21,102 nucleotides of DNA from DATAXV01 sp036272915 (GTDB lineage Bacteria; Chloroflexota; Dormibacteria; Dormibacterales; Dormibacteraceae): assembly GCA_036272915.1 (NCBI GenBank), contig DATAXV010000057.1, positions 1 to 21,102 of the forward strand, given 5' to 3'. The position numbers and the translations under genes are program-made. Below, piece after piece: positions 14,534 through 21,102 of the stretch (the first letter of the stretch is position 1; each line of letters opens with the position of its first letter). Below the pieces are notes generated by a model. It did not search any database and was not told the DNA's origin. It saw nothing but the letters and a program-made list of their open reading frames with translations.

Positions 14534-16192
14534 TCAGTCATTGACGGTGCGGCCACCGGGGAACCGCTGGGGATCGTAACGACAGTGCGAGCAGGCGGTC
14601 CGCACCGCCGCGCCGGAGGCCTCCGTCACCGGCTCCTCGGCGCCCTCCCCCTCCTCGGCGCCGTCCAGCGGCTTGCTGTACAGCCGGCGGTCGTCGGAGG
14701 TGAGGCAGCGGCCGGTCGCGAGCTCGAACTGCCAGCCGTGGAGCGAGCAGGTGAGCACCCCGTCCTCGACCGTCCCGAACTTGGTCAGGTCGGCCTTCAG
14801 GTGCGGGCAGCGCCGCTGCACGCGGTAGCCGTCGATCTCGAAGAACTGGTCGACCGAGCTCTTCTCGCTGTAGAAGCCCTCCGCGTACTGGAGGCGCTCC
14901 ATGCTCAGGCACTTGAAGAAGTTGTAGACGTACTCGTTGAAGGCGCCCCTCCGCTTCGCCCGGAAGCGGCAGGAGAGGAAGAGCTCGTTGACCCAGTCCT
15001 CGGAGTGGATCAGAACGCAGTGCTCGATCAGGGCCCGATCGAGTTCGAAGCGATAGTCCCACTCCTCCCCGTCCCAGGGCTCCACCCGCCGGCGGTGGAA
15101 GTCGATGGCGATCCGCTCGTCGCCGCCGGCGAGGTCGAGCACGACGATGCCGTTGACGCCGGCACAGGTCACGTCGGCCTTGTCGAGCAGCGGTTCGAAC
15201 CACTCCCGGAGTGCGGGCAGCAACTCCACCTTGCCCCTGGGCCAGGCCGACTTCTCCGCCTCCAGGCGCGAGCGCCAGCGCTGGCGATACTCCTCCAGAT
15301 AGCCACGCTTGTCGCCGAAGATCCGCCGGATCCCGGCCTCGTCCAGCGGGTGCTCGACGCGAGGAGCGCCGCCGTTGAGCTCGATCGTGGAGCCGGGCAG
15401 CGCCAGCAGCCCCTGCTCCCTCCCCTGCTCGCGCAGGTAGTCGAGGAACACGGACTGATCGGGGAAGGTGTTGGCCTCATCGCGGGCGAGATCGTTGTAC
15501 TCGAACAGGTCCTCGTCGAGGAAGCAGGGCGGCCCGGCCGAGGGGAAGACCCAGCGGGCGCTGAACTCGTCGATGTAACGCATCGCCCTGGCCATCTCGT
15601 TGGCCCGCTTCTTGCGTCCCAGCGCGTCCATCATCTTCTCGGGGTAGTCGTAGACGAAGGGGTACCAGATCGCCCCCGAGAACTGGACGAAGTGGGCGTC
15701 GAAGGGCCCCATCGCCGTGATCGCCTCGATGTCGATGGGACGGGAGTCGTTCTGGTCGAAGACCCGGTGCTCGCCGTCGTCGACGATCAGCCCGGAGTCG
15801 CCGATCGGCCCGTCGGTCGGGGCGACCATGGCGGCGACGGTCAGTCGCAGACCCTCCACCTCGACCGGCTCCATGTGCCGGGTCTGGAGGAAGCGGGTGA
15901 AGCCGAGGCCGCGCATGCGCTCCTCGAGCAGCGGCAGCGGGTAGTCGGGCAGGATCACCGTCGCCCGCTTGTCGACGTGCTCGCGAAGGAAGCGGGTGTC
16001 CAGGTGGTCGTAGTGCAGGTGGGAGACGTAGAGGAAGTCGGGGTGGGAGATCCGCTCCAGGTCGATCCCGTCGTTGCTCGGGAAGGGGAACCAGGAGGCG
16101 AAGTAGGCGGGGTTGAACCAGGGGTCGGAGAGGATGCTGCCATGCCGCGTCTCGAGGTAGAGACCGGCGTGGCCGAGGAAGGTTATTCGCAT
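14534..16192 (-). CDS. Metallo-beta-lactamase fold protein with C-terminal Rieske [2Fe-2S] domain
   Basis: 552 residues. The N-terminal MBL fold shows LGHAGLYLE, LSDPWFNPAYF and the metal motif SHLHYDHLD (H58, H60, D62, H63), with more of the hydrolase core to about residue 240. A helical and beta linker follows (240-455). The Rieske domain has C462-P-H464 and C482-S-L-H485, all four cluster ligands, and a further CxxC (C534, C537) lies near the end. Vertebrate CMP-Neu5Ac hydroxylase pairs the same two domain types, there with the Rieske domain N-terminal. A redox hydroxylase or related enzyme is therefore plausible, but sialic acid is not implied. ATG 16192 lacks a ribosome binding site. It lies 41 bp downstream of smc on the same strand and could be read from it. 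Substrate unknown. Confidence 0.85.
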   Translation of the reverse strand: MRITFLGHAGLYLETRHGSILSDPWFNPAYFASWFPFPSNDGIDLERISHPDFLYVSHLHYDHLDTRFLREHVDKRATVILPDYPLPLLEERMRGLGFTRFLQTRHMEPVEVEGLRLTVAAMVAPTDGPIGDSGLIVDDGEHRVFDQNDSRPIDIEAITAMGPFDAHFVQFSGAIWYPFVYDYPEKMMDALGRKKRANEMARAMRYIDEFSARWVFPSAGPPCFLDEDLFEYNDLARDEANTFPDQSVFLDYLREQGREQGLLALPGSTIELNGGAPRVEHPLDEAGIRRIFGDKRGYLEEYRQRWRSRLEAEKSAWPRGKVELLPALREWFEPLLDKADVTCAGVNGIVVLDLAGGDERIAIDFHRRRVEPWDGEEWDYRFELDRALIEHCVLIHSEDWVNELFLSCRFRAKRRGAFNEYVYNFFKCLSMERLQYAEGFYSEKSSVDQFFEIDGYRVQRRCPHLKADLTKFGTVEDGVLTCSLHGWQFELATGRCLTSDDRRLYSKPLDGAEEGEGAEEPVTEASGAAVRTACSHCRYDPQRFPGGRTVND

Positions 16193-16233
16193 GCGCTAGC
16201 CAGTAAACCAGCCGCCTCGCAGTGGCTGCAAGG

Positions 16234-19200
16234 TCAGGCTGTCTTGGCCGCCTCCTGCTGTCGGTGGTTGACCGGAGCGATGTCCTGCAGCCGGACCGAG
16301 ACCAGATGCGAGCATCCGCTCTCGTCCAGGTGGACGCCGTAGAGGGCCGCGCAGCAGGCCATGGTCATGTGGTTGTGGGTGATGACCATGAACTGGCGCT
16401 CCCCGCCGAGCCGCTGCAGCACCTCGCCGAAGCGACCGACGTTGGCATCGTCGAGGGCGGCGTCGACCTCGTCGAAGATTGTGAAGGGCGCCGGGTTCAC
16501 CGCCTGCAGGGCCATGACCAAGGCCAGCGCGGTCAGCGCGCGCTCACCGGAGGAGAGCAGGGTCACCCGCTGCATCCGCTTGCGCGGCGGCTGCACCCAG
16601 ATCTCGACCCCGCTGTGGGGTCCGTCATCACCGGCCAGGGGCTCGAGCGCCGACTTGCCGGCACCGGTGAGCTCGGTATAGAACTCCTGGAAGTTGGCGG
16701 CGACGGCGCCGAAGACGGCGTCGTAGCGGGTCTCCTCCTCCTCGCGCAGCTGCGAGATCAGGCCCTCCAGGTCACCCCTGGCGGCACCGATGTCCTCGAG
16801 CTGGGTGAGGAGGGTCTGGTAGCGCGTCTCCAGCTCCTCGCACTCCTGTGGGGCGAGCGGGTTGACCGGCCCGATCTCGGTCAGGCGGCGCTCGAGCTGG
16901 CGCATCTCGCGCTCCCGAGCCTTGCCGCCGGGGACCTCCTCCGGCGCCATGCCCTCGGGCATCCGCTCCCGGAGCTCCTCCATGCGGGTGGCGCTCAGTT
17001 CCACCTCACGCCGCATGAGGTCGAGGTTGCCCTGGAGGTTGGAGACCTTGAGCCGGGCGTCGACCCTGGCCTCCTCGACCGCGACCAGCTCGCGCGCCGC
17101 CTGGGCCAGCTCCGCCTCCTCCTCGGGAGACTCCTGCTCGGCCCCGGCCAGGCGCGTCCTGGCCTCGTCGACGGCCGCCGCCAGCTCGGGTGCCCGCTCC
17201 GCCGCCTGGGTGGCCTCGACGCGCGCCTGCTCGACCCGCTTCGAGCGTGCCTGCCGGGCCTGGTCCAGGCTCCCCGCCTCGCGCTCGGCCGCCTGCTGCT
17301 GCCGTCCGAGGTCGCCGACACGGTCCTTCCAGCGCGCCCGCCCCAGATCGATCCGCTGCACCTCGGCGCGGTGCTCGGCCATCCGCCGGGCGTGGTCGTC
17401 GATCGCCCGCGAGAGCCGGTGCGCCTCGTTCTCCAGGCGCTCCGTGGTCTTCTTCAGCTCCGGGATCCGCTCGCCGCCGCCGGTCTCCTGGCGCCGGGCC
17501 TGCTCCAGCTGGGCGGCGATGTCGTCGAGGCGGCGCCGCTGGCCGGCGCCGCTGCGCAGCTCCTGGACCCTGGACTGGGCCCTGCGGTGCGCCTCCTGGG
17601 TGGCCTTGAGATCGGCCGCCTGCGGCTCAAGCTCGGCGATCCGCTCCAGCAGCTGGTGCCGGCGGGCGGCGATCTCGGTCCTTGGGTCCTTACCCGCCCG
17701 GACCACGCCGTCGGCGGCATAGACGCCCTCACGGCTGACCTCGCGGCCGACCACCATGCGGCCCAGCAGGCGCTCGCCAAGGCCCTCGTATCCGGCCTTG
17801 CAGCGCACCTGCTCGAGCAGCGAGCCGGGATCGACCACCGATCCCGGGACCGGGTAGAGGACCGTGGTCTGGTTCTTGCTCTGACCGGCCGTCTCGCGCG
17901 CGACCGCCTCGTCGGGCGCCGCCCAGGCGTCGACCAGAGGGCCCAGCACGGCGGCCAGCGCGGCCTCGAAGCCGGGCTCGGCGATGAGGACGTCACCGAC
18001 ACGCTCCAGGCGCCCCTTGGCCGTCGGCCGGAGGGACTCGAGGCCCTTCAGCTCGCCGCGGAGCTGGCCCAGCCGCGAGGAGGCGTCCGCCGCCTTACGG
18101 GACTCGGCCTCCGCAGCCTCCGCAGCCGCCACCGCCTCTGGCATCGCCGCCTCGGCGGGCGCCACCTGTGCCTCCAGACGCGAGACCTGCTCGGCCAGCA
18201 TCTGGCAGCGGGTGCTGGCCGAGGTCAGCTGCGACTCCACCGACTGCAGCTCCTGGCGGGAGCGCCCGGCCCGCTGCCGGGCCGCGCGCGCCTCGTCGGC
18301 GTCCCCGGCCGGGGGTGCCTTCGGCGGGGCCGGCACCTTGGCCAGCTGCGACTCGGCCTCGGCCGCCTCCTCGCCCAGTTGCCGGCGACGGGCGGCGATC
18401 TGCTCGACGCGCCCGACCAGCTCCTGGGCCTCGGCGGCGGCGGCGTCGGCGAGCGCCCGCTGGCTGCGCGCCCGCTCCTCGGCCAGGGCCAGCTCGTGCT
18501 CGGCCTGGGAGAGGGCCAGGCGTGCCTGCCCGATCGCCTGCTGGCGCTTCAGGCGACGGTCCTGGGCTGCCTCGAGCTGCTGCTTGCGTCGCTGGTAGTC
18601 CTCGTCGGCGCCGGTGGCGGCGGCACCCGCGTCCTCCAGCCGGCGCTCGATCGACGCGACCTGGCTGGAGGCCCTGCGGTGCGTGTCGCGAGCCTCGCGC
18701 CACTCCTCCCAGGCGATGCTGCCCTTGAGCAGATCGAGACGGGCCCGAGCCTGTTCCGCCTCCTTGGCGGACTCGGCCTGGGCGCGGACCAGCTCCAGCC
18801 GCGGCTCGATCTCGCCCCGGACGTCCTCCAGGCGGGTGAGGTTCCCGGCCAGCTCCTTGAGCTGCTGCACGGCCTCGGTGCGCTTGGCCTTGACGCCCCT
18901 CACCTGCGCCGCCTCCTCGATCAGGAGCCGCCGCTGCTCAGGGCTGCAGCCGATGATGTGCTCGATGTCGCGCTGGTCGACGATCGCGTAGGAGTCGGTG
19001 GTCATGCCGGTCGAGGCCAGCATCTGCATCAGGTCCCGGCGGCGCATCCTCGAGCCGTTGAGGAAGTAGTCGCTGCCCCCGTTGCGGTCGACCCGGCGGC
19101 GGATCGAGACCTCCTCATAGTCGACCGGCAGCCGGTGGTCGGAGTTGTCGATCAGGACCGACACCTCGGCCGCCGAGGCCTTACCCCGGCGGGTGCCCCC

Positions 19201-19401
19201 GCTGTAGATGACCTCCTCCATCTTCGCACCGCGAAGGTCCTTGGCCCGGATCTCGCCGAACACCCACTTGAAGGCGTCGACGGTGTTGCTCTTCCCAGAT
19301 CCGTTGGGACCGACCACGGCGGTCAGACCGGGGTCGAAGGCAACCTCCGTCTTCTGAGCGAAGGTCTTGAATCCCTGCAGCGTGATCGAGCGGAGATGCA
19401 C
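16234..19401 (-). CDS. smc: Chromosome segregation ATPase SMC
   Basis: 1055 residues from GTG 19401, giving the typical start MHLRSITLQGFKTFA; no strong ribosome binding site precedes it. Walker A is GPNGSGKS at 31-38. Long coiled-coil arms, rich in Ala, Glu, Arg and Gln, span about 165-430 and 580-850. The hinge lies near 440-570 (RVGDVLIAEPGFEAALAAVLG). The C-terminal head has the ABC signature LLSSGERALTALAL at about 948-961 and Walker B with D977 in PFTIFDEVDAALDD. The signature reads SSGE where SGGE is usual. The protein binds DNA and, with ScpA and ScpB, condenses and separates the chromosome; those partner genes are not in the window. It is somewhat shorter than the usual 1150-1200 residues, with shorter arms. 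It follows rnc by 70 bp. Confidence 0.97.
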   Translation of the reverse strand: MHLRSITLQGFKTFAQKTEVAFDPGLTAVVGPNGSGKSNTVDAFKWVFGEIRAKDLRGAKMEEVIYSGGTRRGKASAAEVSVLIDNSDHRLPVDYEEVSIRRRVDRNGGSDYFLNGSRMRRRDLMQMLASTGMTTDSYAIVDQRDIEHIIGCSPEQRRLLIEEAAQVRGVKAKRTEAVQQLKELAGNLTRLEDVRGEIEPRLELVRAQAESAKEAEQARARLDLLKGSIAWEEWREARDTHRRASSQVASIERRLEDAGAAATGADEDYQRRKQQLEAAQDRRLKRQQAIGQARLALSQAEHELALAEERARSQRALADAAAAEAQELVGRVEQIAARRRQLGEEAAEAESQLAKVPAPPKAPPAGDADEARAARQRAGRSRQELQSVESQLTSASTRCQMLAEQVSRLEAQVAPAEAAMPEAVAAAEAAEAESRKAADASSRLGQLRGELKGLESLRPTAKGRLERVGDVLIAEPGFEAALAAVLGPLVDAWAAPDEAVARETAGQSKNQTTVLYPVPGSVVDPGSLLEQVRCKAGYEGLGERLLGRMVVGREVSREGVYAADGVVRAGKDPRTEIAARRHQLLERIAELEPQAADLKATQEAHRRAQSRVQELRSGAGQRRRLDDIAAQLEQARRQETGGGERIPELKKTTERLENEAHRLSRAIDDHARRMAEHRAEVQRIDLGRARWKDRVGDLGRQQQAAEREAGSLDQARQARSKRVEQARVEATQAAERAPELAAAVDEARTRLAGAEQESPEEEAELAQAARELVAVEEARVDARLKVSNLQGNLDLMRREVELSATRMEELRERMPEGMAPEEVPGGKAREREMRQLERRLTEIGPVNPLAPQECEELETRYQTLLTQLEDIGAARGDLEGLISQLREEEETRYDAVFGAVAANFQEFYTELTGAGKSALEPLAGDDGPHSGVEIWVQPPRKRMQRVTLLSSGERALTALALVMALQAVNPAPFTIFDEVDAALDDANVGRFGEVLQRLGGERQFMVITHNHMTMACCAALYGVHLDESGCSHLVSVRLQDIAPVNHRQQEAAKTA

Positions 19402-19427
19402 GGTGCGGCGAGGTTACCAGATGTCGT

Positions 19428-19448
19428 GGGCGGGGGCCAACCCCGCCC
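19428..19448 (-). terminator. GC-rich hairpin between rnc and smc
   Basis: GGGCGGGG at 19428-19435 pairs with CCCCGCCC at 19441-19448 around a five-base loop. It lies in the 70-bp gap after rnc with no T run, so it may attenuate or shape the transcript more than end it. Confidence 0.3.
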
Positions 19449-19471
19449 CAACTTGTGGTACAGGAAGGTGG

Positions 19472-21010
19472 CTAATCTATTGGCTCCCCGAACTGCCTGC
19501 TGCGCACCGGCTCAGGGGCCGCGGACGGCTCCGGGACCGGCTCGGCGGCGGCCGGGACCGGCTCAGCAGCGCCATGGTCGCGGGTGCCGTCCTGGGCAGC
19601 AGCGTGCCGCTCCACCGCAGGGCGCTCCGCCTCGGCCTCCACCGGGGCCGGGGCCGAGGCCGAGGTTGCCTTACGTCGAGTGCGCCGCTTCGGCGCCGGC
19701 GCCGGCTCGGGCGGGGGCTCGGCCTCGACCGGCTCGCCGAACTGGCGGCCGACGACGATGGGCTGAGGATCGGGCTGCTCGGCCGGGGCCGTCGGCATCT
19801 CAGCCGCAGGGGCCGCCGCCGTCTCAGCCGCAGGGGCGGCAGGCGTCTCGGCCACTACGGTCGCGGACATCTCCGCCGCCGCCGCCGGCGCCGGCATCTC
19901 GGCAGCGGGCGCGGGCGTCTCCGCGGCGGGGGCCACCATCTCGGCAACGGGCACGGGCGTCTTCGCGGCGGGCGCCACCATCTCGGCAGCGGGCGGCTGC
20001 GCCTCGGGGGGCGGCGTCGACGCCGCCCTCGAACGGGAGCGGCTTCGGCGCGGCTTGGGTGCCGGCGGCGGCTCCTGGACCGGAGCGGCCGCCTCCGACT
20101 GGGCCGCGGCGGTGGCGATCTCGACGGCGGCGGCCTCGACCGGGACCACCACCGCCGGCTCGGCGGGTGCGGGCTCGGCCGCGGCGGCCTCGACTGCCAG
20201 TTGCTCCGCGCCGGCCTGCGCCGCCGCCTCCTCCTCCGGCCGGCCGCGCTTGCGGCTCCGGCGCGAGTGGCGCTGTGCTCCCTCGTTGAGGAGCTTGGCC
20301 AGGGCGTCCTTGGCCGCCGACTGCTCGGCCGCCTGCTTGCTGCGCCCGTGCCCGGTGCCGAGCGGGTCGCCGCCGGCGTAGACGACCGCCGTGTACTCGC
20401 GCATCCGGCCGCCGGCACCACGAGCGCCGACCGCGTCGTAGTACGGGGTGACGCCGAACCGCTCCTGGACCACCTGTTGCAGCCGGCCCTTGTGGTTCTC
20501 GTCCTGAACCGCCTCGGGCAGCGTCTTGAAGCGCTCGAGACAGTAGTGGAAGGCGGCGTCGTAGCCGGCGTCGAGGAAGATCGCGCCGAGCAGCGCCTCG
20601 AAGGCGTTCGCGAGTAGCGAGCGGAGGTTGCGGCCACCACCTCGGGCGATGCCCTTGCCGAGGTAGAGGTAGTTGCCGAGACCCAGCTCCTCGGACAGGG
20701 AGGCGAGGGTGTTGGTGTTCACCATCGCTGAGCGGACCTGTGTCATCTCGCCCTCTTCCGCGTCGGGGCGGACCTTGTACAGGTACTCGGCGGATATCAG
20801 CTGCAGGACCGCATCACCCAGATACTCAAGACGCTCGTTGTCGCGAGGTGAGAGCTGTGGGTTCTCGTTTGCGAACGAGCTATGGGTGAGGGCCTCCAGC
20901 AGCAGATCGGGATCGCGAAAGGCGATACCGATGCGCTCCTGGAGGTCCTCCAGCTTGGGTGCCGCCGATGGCATCGGGGCTCGCGCCGCGGACCTACGGC
21001 TGCCGCTCAT
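19472..21010 (-). CDS. rnc: Ribonuclease III with long Ala/Pro/Arg-rich C-terminal tail
   Basis: 512 residues, about twice the usual 220-250. Residues 15-165 are the catalytic domain with the signature NERLEYLGDAV (E62, D66) and E138 in LLANAFEALLGAIFLD. The residue aligned with the E. coli catalytic aspartate D114 is N135 here. The double-stranded RNA-binding domain spans about 172-242 and ends in GHGRSKQAAEQSAAKDAL. Residues 243-512 are low complexity: basic patches HSRRSRKRGR, RRSRSRSR and KRRTRRK, Ala/Pro/Glu/Met repeats, and two copies of RQFGEP (422-427 and 505-510), the second at the extreme C-terminus. The enzyme processes rRNA precursors and structured mRNA. ATG 21010 lies 10 bp after the acpP stop. 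The acpP-rnc-smc order supports the call. Confidence 0.95.
   Translation of the reverse strand: MSGSRRSAARAPMPSAAPKLEDLQERIGIAFRDPDLLLEALTHSSFANENPQLSPRDNERLEYLGDAVLQLISAEYLYKVRPDAEEGEMTQVRSAMVNTNTLASLSEELGLGNYLYLGKGIARGGGRNLRSLLANAFEALLGAIFLDAGYDAAFHYCLERFKTLPEAVQDENHKGRLQQVVQERFGVTPYYDAVGARGAGGRMREYTAVVYAGGDPLGTGHGRSKQAAEQSAAKDALAKLLNEGAQRHSRRSRKRGRPEEEAAAQAGAEQLAVEAAAAEPAPAEPAVVVPVEAAAVEIATAAAQSEAAAPVQEPPPAPKPRRSRSRSRAASTPPPEAQPPAAEMVAPAAKTPVPVAEMVAPAAETPAPAAEMPAPAAAAEMSATVVAETPAAPAAETAAAPAAEMPTAPAEQPDPQPIVVGRQFGEPVEAEPPPEPAPAPKRRTRRKATSASAPAPVEAEAERPAVERHAAAQDGTRDHGAAEPVPAAAEPVPEPSAAPEPVRSRQFGEPID
19784..19990 (-). repeat. Imperfect Ala/Pro-rich repeats within the RNase III tail
   Basis: Residues 341-409 of the RNase III protein consist of about eight imperfect units around AAEMVAPAAxTP, with AAEM or AAET recurring every 8-13 residues. 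The DNA repeats GGCGCCACCATCTCGGCA-like blocks. Such tracts change length easily by slippage. Confidence 0.7.
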
Positions 21011-21020
21011 CTTCTACCGC

Positions 21021-21102
21021 CTACGCGCTCGCCTTCTCCTGGATGTACTCCCACGCTTGACCCACGGTGGTGATCTTCTCTGCGTCCTCGTCCGGAATCT
21101 CG
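21021..21102 (-). CDS. acpP: Acyl carrier protein, C-terminal fragment
   Basis: Only the last 26 codons are in the window, reading EIPDEDAEKITTVGQAWEYI and then QEKASA before a TAG stop at 21021. EIPDEDAEKI with a TVG-A--YI helix is the usual C-terminal region of acyl carrier protein. The phosphopantetheine serine and the start lie beyond the right edge. The protein carries growing fatty acyl chains in fatty acid synthesis. Its position immediately before rnc and smc agrees with the arrangement common in bacteria. Confidence 0.9.
   Translation of the reverse strand, partial: EIPDEDAEKITTVGQAWEYIQEKASA

Noticed and set aside
14534..16192. Direct annotation as CMP-N-acetylneuraminate hydroxylase
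   Set aside because: Domain order is reversed and no sialic acid gene is nearby; only the pairing of domains is shared.
16222..20289. A 1355-codon open frame on the plus strand antisense to smc and rnc
   Set aside because: Its product is Leu/Gly/Arg/Pro-rich with no domain, and the minus strand has complete SMC and RNase III motifs. High-GC codon bias opens antisense frames.
1..21102. CRISPR array, tRNA, rRNA, insertion sequence, integrase or attachment site
   Set aside because: No regularly spaced repeats, cloverleaf, ribosomal sequence, transposase or integrase motif was seen on either strand by eye.

Overview
The window is high-GC DNA with densely packed genes, strong GGAGG-type ribosome binding sites, and lipoprotein solute-binding proteins of the monoderm/Terrabacteria kind. 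The block acpP-rnc-smc at the right end is widely conserved in bacteria. Together these suggest a soil-type high-GC lineage such as Actinomycetota, Chloroflexota or Candidatus Dormibacterota. The sequence alone does not decide between them. No rRNA, tRNA, CRISPR array, insertion sequence or phage gene was seen.

Region 1 (1-8723, minus strand) is one long catabolic operon. It reads from right to left: an ABC sugar-binding lipoprotein, a wrecked and fused ABC permease, a DAO-type FAD oxidoreductase, a class III (GSA-aminomutase-like) aminotransferase, a 521-residue protein of unknown function that looks all-helical, a Gfo/Idh/MocA protein with GH109-like motifs, and a neutral-ceramidase-family hydrolase that runs off the left edge with one apparent frameshift. 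Spacings are short: a 4-bp overlap, a 7- to 17-bp junction, and gaps of 21-58 bp.

Region 2 (8724-11594, plus strand) is divergent from it: a GntR/FCD regulator, a GNAT acetyltransferase started by an overlapping TTG, and an enolase-superfamily sugar-acid dehydratase of the galactonate dehydratase type. The shared 207-bp intergenic region holds three copies of a GCATACA box, the best candidates for the GntR operator. Regions 1 and 2 probably form one regulon for uptake and breakdown of a sugar acid, amino sugar or glycoside whose identity cannot be read from the sequence. The transporter looks dead: the permease carries a large deletion that fuses the MalF-like and MalG-like genes, plus small lesions.

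Region 3 (11648-14121) has a small conserved-type hypothetical protein, possibly leaderless, convergent with an orphan family-5 (peptide/nickel type) binding lipoprotein. A perfect 32-bp palindrome lies between them and is probably a bidirectional terminator. A gene-free stretch of 412 bp follows.

Region 4 (14534-21102, minus strand) is housekeeping-like: acyl carrier protein (partial), RNase III with an unusual Ala/Pro/Arg-rich tail of about 270 residues, the chromosome-condensation ATPase SMC, and then an unusual protein joining a metallo-beta-lactamase fold to a C-terminal Rieske [2Fe-2S] domain.

The main items of interest are the fused permease pseudogene, the GH109-like redox protein within an uncharacterised catabolic cluster, the divergent operator boxes, the MBL-Rieske fusion, and the RNase III tail.
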